From contig NZ_SNZR01000013.1 of NCBI RefSeq assembly GCF_004363955.1, positions 124,001 through 188,000 on the forward strand: DNA of 64,000 nt, read 5' to 3'. Every line of letters starts with the position of its first letter. Positions within the stretch are counted from its first letter, which is position 1. A program made the position numbers and the translations under genes. Of the stretch, positions 29,644-38,795 are shown piece after piece. The notes beneath the pieces are model-generated. The model did no database searches. It was not told the DNA's origin and worked only from the letters and a program-made list of their open reading frames with translations. This stretch comes from Enterovirga rhinocerotis. GTDB lineage: Bacteria; Pseudomonadota; Alphaproteobacteria; Rhizobiales; Beijerinckiaceae.

Positions 29644-30273
29644 CTATGCGAGGACGGCCGGGCTCCGGATCCGTCGCACGCCCGCCTCCGCCATCGCGGT
29701 CCAGGCCCGGTCGAGCGAGCCGTCGAGGTCGATCGCGCGGCAGCCATCCTCCACCACGCTCACCGCGAACCCCGCCGCGCGCCCGTCGAGGGCCGTCCAG
29801 ACGACGCAGAAATCGGTCGCGAGACCGCAGAGGTAGAGATGCTCGATCCCGCGCTCGCGCAGATAGCCGGCGAGGCCCGTCGGCGTGGTGCGGTCGGCCT
29901 CGACGAAGGCGGAATAGCTGTCGATCGCCAGATGGTGGCCCTTGCGGATGACGAGCTGGGCCTTGTCGATGCGCAGGGCCGCGGCGAAGGCGGCGCCGTC
30001 CGTTCCCCGCACGCAATGGTCCGGCCAGAGGACCTGCGGCCCGTATGGCATCGCCACCGTCTCGAAAGGCGCCTTGCCCTCGTGCGAGCTCGCGAAGGAG
30101 AGGTGGCCCGGCGGATGCCAGTCCTGCGTCGCGACGACGACCTCGAAACGCTCGACGAGCGCGTTGGCGAGGGCAATGACGGCGTCGCCGTCCGGAACCG
30201 CGAGGCGTCCGCCGGGGAGGAAGTCGTTCTGCACGTCGACCACGAGCAGGGCGTCGGTTCGGGAGATCGTCAT
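29644..30273 (-). CDS. pncA: Nicotinamidase
   Basis: Hydrolyses nicotinamide to nicotinate for NAD salvage (some act on pyrazinamide too). The 209-residue isochorismatase-fold enzyme shows the catalytic triad Asp13 (VVDVQNDFLPGG), Lys111 (IRKGHH) and Cys156 (GLATDFCVVWTA). Metal ligands are Asp51, His53 (TQDWHPPGH) and His86 (WPDHCVRGT). The start at 30273 is standard. It is divergent from pcaL with 119 bases between. No other NAD biosynthesis genes are nearby. Confidence 0.95.
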   Translation of the reverse strand: MTISRTDALLVVDVQNDFLPGGRLAVPDGDAVIALANALVERFEVVVATQDWHPPGHLSFASSHEGKAPFETVAMPYGPQVLWPDHCVRGTDGAAFAAALRIDKAQLVIRKGHHLAIDSYSAFVEADRTTPTGLAGYLRERGIEHLYLCGLATDFCVVWTALDGRAAGFAVSVVEDGCRAIDLDGSLDRAWTAMAEAGVRRIRSPAVLA

Positions 30274-30392
30274 GATGGGGTACGCATAGAGTCAGATCGC
30301 GCGCATGGCGATCCGTCGGCCGCGTTCGGCGTTGCCTGCGGTCGAGACTGGGATTTGCATCGGCGCGGCGGGCGCCGGACGGGGAGAGGGCC

Positions 30393-31583
30393 ATGCCGAC
30401 GATCGAGGCCAACGGGGTCACGCTGAACTACCGGATCGACGGCCCGCCCGACGCGCCGGTCATCGCCTTCTCGAACTCGCTCGGAACCACCCTGGCGATG
30501 TGGGACGCACAGGTCGCGGCGTTGTCGGGCGGCTTCCGCTGCCTGCGCTACGACACGCGCGGCCATGGCCAGTCGAGCCTGCCGCGCGGGAAATTCTCCG
30601 TGGAGGTGCTCGCCGAGGACCTCGCCGCCCTGATGGAGGGGCTCGGCATCGGGCATGCCCATGTCGTCGGCCTCTCCCTCGGCGGCATGACCGGGCAGGC
30701 TCTGGCGGCGGCGCGTCCCGACCTCGTCGACAGGCTGATCCTGGTCGCGACCTCGTCCTACCTCCCGCCGGTCGATCTGTGGCTCGATCGCGCCCAGATG
30801 GTGCGCGCCCGCGGCATGGGATCGGTGGCCGAGAACGTCGTCGGACGATGGTTCACGCCGCTGAACCAGACCAGCGACGGTGCGCTCGCGACGCGGCGGC
30901 GGCTCGAGGAGGAGATCTCGCCCGAAGGCTACGCCGCCTGCTGCGAGGCGATCGGTGCCATGGACCTGCGCGAGCGGATCGGGGCGGTCACGGCGCCGAC
31001 CCTCGTCATCTCCGGAGGAGCCGATCCCTCGACGCCGCCGATCATGGGCGAGGAGATCGCGGCGCGCATTCCCGGCGCCGAGTTCATCGTCGTCCCGGAG
31101 ACGGCGCATATGATCGCGGTCGAGCGCGCCGAGACGCTGAACGGGCTGATCCTGTCCTTCCTCGGCGGCAGCGCGGCCGCCGCTCCGGATCGCACGGGGT
31201 CCGGCGGCCCCGCGACGGAGATCGCCGATGGGCTCGGGCGAAGCCGGACCCTCCTCGGCGACGCGGAGGCCGACCGCATCCGCGCCGAGGCGGGAGCCTT
31301 CGGCGCGCCCTGGCAGGATTTCGTGGCGCGCTATGCGTTCGGCGAGGCCTGGGGCGACGAGACCTTGCCCTGGAAGACCCGCTCGCTCGTGACGCTCGCG
31401 CTGACGGCAGCGCTCGGACAAGAGGACGAGTTCAAGCTCCACCTGCGGCCCGCTTTGCGGAACGGTGTCACGCCCGACGAGCTGCGGAGCCTCCTCAAGC
31501 ACAGCGCCGTCTATGCCGGCCTCCCCGCCGGAACCGCCGCCTTCCGCTGGGTCCGGGAGGTGCTGGGCGAGGAGCTCGCGTGA
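30393..31583 (+). CDS. pcaL: Fused 3-oxoadipate enol-lactonase / 4-carboxymuconolactone decarboxylase
   Basis: A 396-residue fusion of two consecutive steps of the protocatechuate branch of the beta-ketoadipate pathway. Residues 1 to about 258 are the alpha/beta hydrolase (PcaD) with nucleophile Ser95 (GLSLGGMTG), Asp in GGADPSTPP and His in ETAHMIA. Residues about 280-396 are the decarboxylase (PcaC), with WKTRSLVTLALTAALG and LKHSAVYAGLPAG. Fused pcaDC genes are known in several alphaproteobacteria and actinobacteria. The usual partners pcaH, pcaG and pcaB are not in the window. The start has GGGGAGAGGGCC just upstream. Confidence 0.93.
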   Translation: MPTIEANGVTLNYRIDGPPDAPVIAFSNSLGTTLAMWDAQVAALSGGFRCLRYDTRGHGQSSLPRGKFSVEVLAEDLAALMEGLGIGHAHVVGLSLGGMTGQALAAARPDLVDRLILVATSSYLPPVDLWLDRAQMVRARGMGSVAENVVGRWFTPLNQTSDGALATRRRLEEEISPEGYAACCEAIGAMDLRERIGAVTAPTLVISGGADPSTPPIMGEEIAARIPGAEFIVVPETAHMIAVERAETLNGLILSFLGGSAAAAPDRTGSGGPATEIADGLGRSRTLLGDAEADRIRAEAGAFGAPWQDFVARYAFGEAWGDETLPWKTRSLVTLALTAALGQEDEFKLHLRPALRNGVTPDELRSLLKHSAVYAGLPAGTAAFRWVREVLGEELA

Positions 31584-31590
31584 GGGAGGC

Positions 31591-32724
31591 TCAGGGCTCG
31601 ATGGATGGCCGATCTCCGACAGCCGGAACGTCGAGCGCGTATCGCGTGTAGCGCCGCTCCCCGGTGCGGACGAGGGCGCCCAGTTCGACGAGGTCCTGCA
31701 GGTCCCGTGTCGCGCTGGCGCGCGAGGTCCGCGCGATGCTGATGTAGTTCTCGGCGCTGAGGCCGCCGGCGAAGCCGTCCGGTCCTGCCCGGAACAGGCG
31801 TGCGACGACCTTCTCTTGCCGGTCGTTCAGCCGTCCGCGAAACCTGTCGTAGAACCGCGTCTTGGCGATGGCGAACTCGACCCGCGCGATCGTCGTCCGC
31901 TGCGCGTCGAGGACGAGATCGCCGAAATATCGGAGCCACCCGTCGATCTCGAGCGACTTGTTGCCGTCTTCGAGCGCCGCATAATACGCCTTGCGGCCGC
32001 GTTCGATCGTAGAGGCGAGGGCGATCAGGCTCGGATGCCCGAGGCACTGGGCCAGCGCCTTCTCCGAGAGCGCCCTGCCGATGCGGCCGTTCCCGTCCTC
32101 GAAGGGGTGGATGCATTCGAAATGGAGATGCGCGATGGCCGAGCGGGTCAAAGCGGGCAGGGGGGTCGCGCCGTCCGGCGCCGTCGCATTGAACCAGTCG
32201 ACGAAAAGCTCCATGTCCGCGGCGACGCGGCCGGAAGGCGGCGCCTCGAAATGGACGCGAGGCCGATAATCGGGGCCTGAGACGACGCGCATCGGCTCGG
32301 CATGCCTGCGCCACCCGCCGACGACCCCGATGGAACGGTCGGCCGAGAGCAGCATGCTGTGCCAGTCGAAGAGCGTTCGATCGTCGAGCGGACGCGCGAA
32401 GTGGCGATAGAGATCCGCCATCATCCGGGAGACGCCGCGCTCGATCGGTCGAACCCCCGGCCTCTCCGCGCCGAGGCCGAATTGCTGGCGCAGCGACGAT
32501 TGAACGCTGTCCCGGTCGAGGATCTCGCCCTCGATGGCCGAGGTCTGCACGGCCTCGTCGCTGATCAGGTCGATCCTGAGCGTCTCCTGATCCTCGGCGT
32601 CGACATGCCGATAGGCTCCGACCAGCTCTCCGGAACGGACGAGGAAGGCCCGCTCGCGCGCCTCCATCGCGGCAGGGTCGTAGGAGAAGCTCGGCCAGGA
32701 GGCCTGCTGCCAGATCCAGGTCAT
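31591..32724 (-). CDS. Fic-family AMPylase-type protein with winged-helix tail
   Basis: A 377-residue protein. An N-terminal extension (DUF4172-like, about 1-55) is followed by the Fic core with the full motif HPFEDGNGRIGR (206-217), so ATP or another nucleotide can be used to modify a protein hydroxyl. The inhibitory helix motif [S/T]-x-x-x-E-G is present before the core (TSAIEG, 61-66), making it a class II self-inhibited Fic. The C-terminal about 90 residues look like a winged helix (FAGGLSAENYISIARTSRAS then ATRDLQDLVELGALV). A long palindrome lies 17 bases upstream of the start and is a likely binding site for that tail. It is convergent with pcaL, with 7 bases between. Confidence 0.9.
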   Translation of the reverse strand: MTWIWQQASWPSFSYDPAAMEARERAFLVRSGELVGAYRHVDAEDQETLRIDLISDEAVQTSAIEGEILDRDSVQSSLRQQFGLGAERPGVRPIERGVSRMMADLYRHFARPLDDRTLFDWHSMLLSADRSIGVVGGWRRHAEPMRVVSGPDYRPRVHFEAPPSGRVAADMELFVDWFNATAPDGATPLPALTRSAIAHLHFECIHPFEDGNGRIGRALSEKALAQCLGHPSLIALASTIERGRKAYYAALEDGNKSLEIDGWLRYFGDLVLDAQRTTIARVEFAIAKTRFYDRFRGRLNDRQEKVVARLFRAGPDGFAGGLSAENYISIARTSRASATRDLQDLVELGALVRTGERRYTRYALDVPAVGDRPSIEP

Positions 32725-32740
32725 GAGCGATAGACCGCCG

Positions 32741-32779
32741 TTCTATAACTCATAATACGCCGATTATTGAGTTATAGAA
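32741..32779. promoter_or_regulatory. Long palindrome upstream of the Fic gene
   Basis: Arms TTCTATAACTCATAAT and ATTATTGAGTTATAGAA are inverted copies (one extra base in one arm) around ACGCCG. The region is much AT-richer than the surroundings. It lies 17 bases upstream of the fic start, a typical place for an operator. The C-terminal winged helix of the Fic protein is an obvious candidate to bind it (autoregulation). Confidence 0.7.
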
Positions 32780-32813
32780 GGAGGCGGCGGTGCCATTGCC
32801 GGCCCGGCAAACG

Positions 32814-32840
32814 AAAAGGGCCGGCTTTCGCCGACCCTTC
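32814..32840 (-). terminator. Intrinsic terminator of the groES-groEL operon
   Basis: On the minus strand GGGTCGGC-GAAA-GCCGGCCC forms a stable stem with a GAAA tetraloop (one G-T pair), directly followed by TTTT. It is about 100 bases beyond the groEL stop. This is a textbook rho-independent terminator. Confidence 0.85.
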
Positions 32841-32854
32841 CGTAGTGCAGGGAC

Positions 32855-34585
<1,731 letters not shown>

Positions 34586-34627
34586 TCAGACCTCTGATTG
34601 ATGGGGTTGCGGAAAGGCGGGGCCTGC

Positions 34628-34918
34628 TTACGCGGCGACCACACCCATGATGTCGCTCTCCTTCATGATGAGGAGATCTTCACCGTCGATCTTCACTTCG
34701 GTGCCGGACCACTTGCCGAAGAGGATGCGGTCGCCGGCCTTCACGTCGAGCGGATTGACCTTGCCGTTCTCGTCACGCGCGCCGGGGCCGACGGCGACGA
34801 TCTCGCCCTCTTGCGGCTTCTCCTTGGCGGTGTCGGGAATGATGATGCCGCCCTTGGTCTTCTCTTCGCTCTCGATGCGACGGACGACGACGCGGTCGTG
34901 CAGCGGACGGAACTTCAT
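34628..34918 (-). CDS. groES: Co-chaperonin GroES (10 kDa)
   Basis: The 96-residue lid of the GroEL chamber. It has [20 protein letters not shown], the mobile loop [20 protein letters not shown], and the C-terminal [17 protein letters not shown]. The start at 34918 gives the family length; the longer in-frame reading upstream crosses the CIRCE element and is not coding. First gene of groES-groEL. Confidence 0.99.
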   Translation of the reverse strand: MKFRPLHDRVVVRRIESEEKTKGGIIIPDTAKEKPQEGEIVAVGPGARDENGKVNPLDVKAGDRILFGKWSGTEVKIDGEDLLIMKESDIMGVVAA

Positions 34919-34986
34919 GCGTAACCTCGTGGACGCTGTAGGTTGGAGAGCGGCCGATCCGTGAGATGCAACCGTCTGGCCTTGGA

Positions 34987-35013
34987 TTAGCACTCTCGGC
35001 CCGAGAGTGCCAA
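34987..35013. promoter_or_regulatory. CIRCE element (HrcA operator)
   Basis: TTAGCACTC-N9-GAGTGCCAA matches the CIRCE consensus TTAGCACTC-N9-GAGTGCTAA with one change in the right arm. It lies 69 bases before the groES start and just downstream of a matching promoter. HrcA repression relieved by heat is the expected control; hrcA itself is not in the window. Confidence 0.96.
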
Positions 35014-35023
35014 GGCTGCGGCG

Positions 35024-35052
35024 GACATAGGCGCGGAGGGGTGGAGCGTCAA
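35024..35052 (-). promoter_or_regulatory. Housekeeping-type promoter of groES-groEL
   Basis: On the minus strand TTGACG (35052-35047) is followed after 17 bases by TATGTC (35029-35024). Spacing is ideal and the -35 box is strong. The start of transcription would fall inside or beside the CIRCE element, so HrcA would block RNA polymerase. Confidence 0.7.
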
Positions 35053-35265
35053 GGGGATTCGCCAGCATGTCCGGCTGTGAAGCACGGGCGCGGGCCTCGA
35101 TGTCCTGCCCGCGACGGCTGCCCACACGTGCTGTCCAATACGCCCTGCCCATGTAGGGCCGTGGCGGAGAGGGTCAAGGAGGAGGGAATGCGAAGGGTTA
35201 ACCGTCCCGCAGCTTGACGCGGGCCCGCCTGAACAGGCGTATATGCGCTTTTTGAGAGGATCGTC

Positions 35266-35760
35266 ATGAAGGCTGGGACCGAAGCAGGCCTCGTCGCGCG
35301 CGAGACGGTGCTGGGCGAGAGCGGGCTCGAACTGCTGCGCGGGATCCTCGACGGCCGCCACCCGCCGCCGCCCTTCGCGCTGACCACGCAATGCGTGCTC
35401 GACGAGGTCGAGGAGGGACGAGTCGTCTTCCGCGGCACGCCGACCGCGGCCTTCCTCAATCCGCTCGGCTCGGTCCACGGGGGCTGGACGGCCGGCATCA
35501 TGGACAGCGCCATGGCCTGCGCGGTCCATTCGACCCTGAAGGCCGGCCAGGGCTATACGACGCTCGAATTCCGGGTCCATCTCGTCCGGGCGGTCCTGCC
35601 GAGTTCGGGCGAACTCGTCTGCGAAGGCCGCATCGTCCATCGCGGCGGCCAGGTCGCGACCTCCGAGGGCTATCTGAGGGATGCCGGCGGCCGGCTCTAT
35701 GCGCACGGCACCGAGACCTGCCTGATCTTCGATGCCGCCGCGCGGGCGGCGCGGGGATGA
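35266..35760 (+). CDS. PaaI-type hotdog thioesterase
   Basis: A 164-residue acyl-CoA thioesterase-like protein. The hotdog signature is FLNPLGSVHGGWTAGIMDSA, with the catalytic-helix Gly-Gly and an Asp (HGGW...D), followed by TTLEFRVHLVRAV and GRIVHRGGQVATSEGYL. The substrate is unknown; aromatic or medium-chain acyl-CoAs are common for this group. GAGAGGA lies upstream of the ATG. It is divergent from groES. Confidence 0.88.
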   Translation: MKAGTEAGLVARETVLGESGLELLRGILDGRHPPPPFALTTQCVLDEVEEGRVVFRGTPTAAFLNPLGSVHGGWTAGIMDSAMACAVHSTLKAGQGYTTLEFRVHLVRAVLPSSGELVCEGRIVHRGGQVATSEGYLRDAGGRLYAHGTETCLIFDAAARAARG

Positions 35761-35811
35761 GGCGAGGGGCAGGACGGGAGGGGCAGGAGGCGAGGGACGG
35801 GATGGCCCCTC

Positions 35812-36597
35812 CTACCGCTGCAGGAGCGCCTGCATCGAAATGGGCTCGATCGAGATCTGGCCGATGAAGGGCCGGTCATGCGCCAGGATCACGAAATAGG
35901 CGGCCGAGACCACGACGACATAGATGTGCCCGGCCACGATCTGCATGCGGAAGGCGTGGTTGTTGCAGAACAGGATGGCCAGCAGGGTCGCGGTCGAGAT
36001 GAGCCACATGGCGATCCATTGCGCCCAGGTGATGCCGGCATTGGAGGCGGCGATGCGGGCCAGCCGCGCATGCCGAATGTCGAGGAGCTGGTTCAGCAGC
36101 GGCGTGTAGGTCGTCGGGCTGCCGGTCGACGCCTCGCGCGAGACGAGCGTGATCGCCGAGAGCAGATGGGCTTCCGCGCGCTCGAAGACCGGGTCCTCCT
36201 GCGGGGTGCTCAGCTTCATGGCCGGCCAATCGACCGCGACGACCTCCCGCAGATACGCCCTCAGAGACCCGCCGATCGTCGCTTGCGCGTCCGCCGGCAG
36301 GGTCGCCGCCAGGACCATCGCGTTCTCGACCGCGTCGGCCTCGCGCTGGACGGCGTTCCTCGCGGCGACCGCGTCGTTCCAGATCCCCGCCGCCGAGAAG
36401 GCGACGATGAGGGCGAACAGGCCGCCGCAGGCGTTGATGAGCGACTCGCGGAGCGGCAGCGGCTCATGAGGCTCGTATCCCAGCAGCGGGACGGTGATGC
36501 GCACGAGCCCGATCAGAAGCCAGCACGACGCCGTTCCCATCGCCAGGACGACGAAGAACATCACGGACAGCGGAAGCTGATGGAAGGCGATGAACAT
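35812..36597 (-). CDS. DUF4239-family membrane protein
   Basis: A 261-residue protein with two N-terminal helices (residues about 9-31 and about 55-75), a soluble helical middle of about 120 residues, and two C-terminal helices (about 190-210 and 218-238). The block INACGGLFALIVAFSAAGIW then NDAVAARNAVQREADAVENA is the DUF4239 (bestrophin-like) signature. The function of the family is not established. It stands alone on the minus strand, upstream of the chromate transporter genes but separated by 90 bases. Confidence 0.8.
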   Translation of the reverse strand: MFIAFHQLPLSVMFFVVLAMGTASCWLLIGLVRITVPLLGYEPHEPLPLRESLINACGGLFALIVAFSAAGIWNDAVAARNAVQREADAVENAMVLAATLPADAQATIGGSLRAYLREVVAVDWPAMKLSTPQEDPVFERAEAHLLSAITLVSREASTGSPTTYTPLLNQLLDIRHARLARIAASNAGITWAQWIAMWLISTATLLAILFCNNHAFRMQIVAGHIYVVVVSAAYFVILAHDRPFIGQISIEPISMQALLQR

Positions 36598-36687
36598 GCG
36601 GATGACCGTGACGCGACAGAGCTTACCAAATAGAGCAGGATCTGTCGCCGCGAATGGCGTCCGTATGACAGAACAAGGAAGGCGCGC

Positions 36688-37215
36688 TCAGAGCAATCCC
36701 GCCGCGCCGAGCGCAGCCGCTGTTCCGAAGCACCAGAGCGGATTGATCTTCGTCAGATAGCTCACCGCCGCGGTCACCACCGCGACGGCGACCAGCGGGG
36801 AGCTCGTTCCCGTGGCCCGCGTCAGGATCCAGGCGGTCGCCGCGATGAGGCCGACCGTCACGGCCGAGAGGCCGTTCTGAACGGCCGGGCGCCACGGAGC
36901 GTTCTTCATCCTGTTCCAGAGGTGGAACACGCCGTAGGTCAGAAGGCTGGTCGGCCCGACCATCGCGACCGTCGCGACGAGGGCGCCCGGAATGCCGGCG
37001 ACGCGCCAGCCGATCAGCGTCACGATGAGGACGTTCGGTCCCGGCGCCGCATTGGCGATGGCGAAGAGCGCAGCGAATTCGGCATTCGTCATCCAGCCCT
37101 GGGTCTCGACGACCATGCGGTGCATCTCGGGCACCACGGCATTGGCGCCGCCGATCGCGAGGAAGCCGATCAGGAAGAAGCGCCAGGCGAGCTGAGCGAG
37201 CAGGAGAGACGTCAT
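36688..37215 (-). CDS. Chromate transporter, second short subunit
   Basis: A 175-residue half-size ChrA protein with about six helices. The family block FFLIGFLAIGGANAVVPEMH, then GWMTNAEFAALFAIANAAPG with the PGPN motif, is clear. Short ChrA proteins work as pairs with opposite orientation to export chromate (or related oxyanions). The upstream gene at 37241-37810 is the partner. The real start at 37215 overlaps the stop of a 10-codon mini-ORF created by a 29-bp duplication. Confidence 0.9.
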   Translation of the reverse strand: MTSLLLAQLAWRFFLIGFLAIGGANAVVPEMHRMVVETQGWMTNAEFAALFAIANAAPGPNVLIVTLIGWRVAGIPGALVATVAMVGPTSLLTYGVFHLWNRMKNAPWRPAVQNGLSAVTVGLIAATAWILTRATGTSSPLVAVAVVTAAVSYLTKINPLWCFGTAAALGAAGLL

Positions 37216-37246
37216 GAGAGCTGAGCGAGCAGGAGGGACGTCATGG
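37190..37246 (-). repeat. 29-bp tandem duplication creating a 10-codon mini-ORF
   Basis: AGCTGAGCGAGCAGGAG[A/G]GA continues as CGTCATG in both copies (37190-37217 and 37219-37246), period 29 bp, one mismatch. On the minus strand each copy carries the start of the second chromate subunit. The upstream copy starts at 37244 overlapping the stop of the first subunit (ATGA), reads Met-Thr-Ser-Leu-Leu-Leu-Ala-Gln-Leu-Ser and stops with TGA at 37214-37212, which overlaps the true start at 37215, again as ATGA. Confidence 0.9.
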
Positions 37247-37810
37247 TGCCCGCTCCCGCCAGGCGAGCGCGATCGAGAAGGGCGCCAGCACGACGACGGC
37301 CAGCAGCAGCGGCCAGCGCAGGAGCGCGACCAGGACGAAGGTCACCAGGATGATGGGCGCCGCGCCCCAGGGCCTTCGGCGCAGCATGGGCATGGCCATC
37401 TTCGCCGCCATCGCGATGACGAGGCCGGCTGCGGCCGCCGCCATGCCGTCGAGCGCGCGGTCGACGGCCGGCACGTCCTTGAACCCGGCATAGAGCGTCG
37501 CCAGCGCCAGCACGATGACGATCGGCAGCAGCGTCAGGCCGAGGATCGCGGCGAGCGCGCCGCGGGCGCCGTGGAAGCGGGCGCCGATCGCGACGGACAT
37601 GTTGACGATGTTCGGCCCCGGCAGGAGCTGGCAGAGCGCGAGCATGTCGGTGAACTCGTCGGAGGTCAGCCAGCGCCGGCGCTCGACGAGGACGAAATGG
37701 GCCCAGGGCAGGACGCCGCCGAACGAGAAGGCCGCGACCCGCATGAAGCCGAGGAAGAGTTCGAGGCTGGTCGGGACCGGCGCGGGTTCGGCGGGCTGCG
37801 AGGCGGTCAT
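37241..37810 (-). CDS. Chromate transporter, first short subunit
   Basis: A 189-residue half-size ChrA protein. The N-terminal block FLGFMRVAAFSFGGVLPWAH, then RRRWLTSDEFTDMLALCQLL with PGPN, marks the first-half type. About six helices follow. Co-translated with the second subunit through a chain of ATGA overlaps. Its substrate may be chromate; sulfate-like oxyanions are possible. Confidence 0.9.
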   Translation of the reverse strand: MTASQPAEPAPVPTSLELFLGFMRVAAFSFGGVLPWAHFVLVERRRWLTSDEFTDMLALCQLLPGPNIVNMSVAIGARFHGARGALAAILGLTLLPIVIVLALATLYAGFKDVPAVDRALDGMAAAAAGLVIAMAAKMAMPMLRRRPWGAAPIILVTFVLVALLRWPLLLAVVVLAPFSIALAWRERAP

Positions 37811-37859
37811 GCGGCCTCCTTTCCGGAGGCGCGATAGCGGGACGCCGCTCCCTTGTCGA

Positions 37860-38708
37860 TCACCGCCGGGCGATGGTCCAGGCGGAGCCGACGATCAGGA
37901 TGGCGCCGCACCAGGCCCAGAGCGTCGGCACCTCGCCGAAGACGACGAGGCCGAAGAGAACCGCCCAGATCAACGCCGTGTAGTCGAGAGCGGCGAGCCG
38001 CGCCGCCTCCGCGGCGGCATAGGCCCGCGCGAGAAGGAGATGGCCCGCGACGCCGAGGGCCCCGATCGCGATGAGGGCCGGCCACAGGCTCCCCGAGGGC
38101 GGGAGCCAGACCCACCCCGCCGGGCCGACGAGGATCAGCGCCGGGCCGATATTCTGGATCGCGACGATGGTCACGAGCGGGTCCCGCTGCGCCCGCGCCC
38201 GCAGCAGCACGTTCGAGGCGGAATAGCCGACCGCCGAAACCAGCACGGCGGCGACGCCGAGCAGGGAGCTCGTCCGGTCCCCCGCGCCGCCGGACAGGCC
38301 GCCCCACACGATCAGTGCGACGCCCGCGAAGCCGGCGGCGAGGGAGGCGAGAACCCTGGGGCCGATCCGCTCGCCGAGGATCAGCGACGCGAAGACGACG
38401 GTGACGGCCGGCGAGATGAAGGACAGGATCAGCACCTCGGCGAGGGGAAGCTGGCCGAGCGCGTAGAAGAAGCTCGTCGCGGTGATCACGACGATCACCG
38501 CCCGCAGGCCGTTGGCGACGATCGCCTCGCGGCTCGGCCAGCCCGGCCGCTCGATCGCCAGCAGCACGATCATGACGGCGGTGCCGACGAGATAGCGCAG
38601 GAAGGCGATCTCGAGGACGGGCAGGCGGGCCACCGCGCCCTTGATGATCGCATCCATCGCCGACAGGAGGGCGATGCCGAGGATGGCCTGGACGACCGGG
38701 CGGGACAC
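37860..38708 (-). CDS. EamA/DMT-family exporter
   Basis: A 282-residue protein with ten hydrophobic helices arranged as two EamA repeats. Repeat 1 ends in SFISPAVTVVFASLILGERI, and repeat 2 has ARLAALDYTALIWAVLFGLV then FGEVPT. The paired 'P-x-[VF]... ERI' and 'FGE' ends are typical. Such proteins export metabolites or drugs from the cell; the substrate is unknown. It uses a GTG start, with GGAGGGG upstream. It is 49 bases upstream of the chromate pair, so the three may share a transcript. Confidence 0.9.
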   Translation of the reverse strand: MSRPVVQAILGIALLSAMDAIIKGAVARLPVLEIAFLRYLVGTAVMIVLLAIERPGWPSREAIVANGLRAVIVVITATSFFYALGQLPLAEVLILSFISPAVTVVFASLILGERIGPRVLASLAAGFAGVALIVWGGLSGGAGDRTSSLLGVAAVLVSAVGYSASNVLLRARAQRDPLVTIVAIQNIGPALILVGPAGWVWLPPSGSLWPALIAIGALGVAGHLLLARAYAAAEAARLAALDYTALIWAVLFGLVVFGEVPTLWAWCGAILIVGSAWTIARR

Positions 38709-38795
38709 CGGACCCCTCCGAGGAAGCGGGCGGGCCGCGACCGCCGAGGCGTTATCGCGCCTGCCGCGAGAAGACCAGCGCCCAGCCGGCCGCTG

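Noticed and set aside
36688..37810. A frameshifted full-length chromate transporter
   Set aside because: Both halves have their own starts, overlapping stop/start signals and the length of the known short-chain paired type, so two subunits is the better reading.
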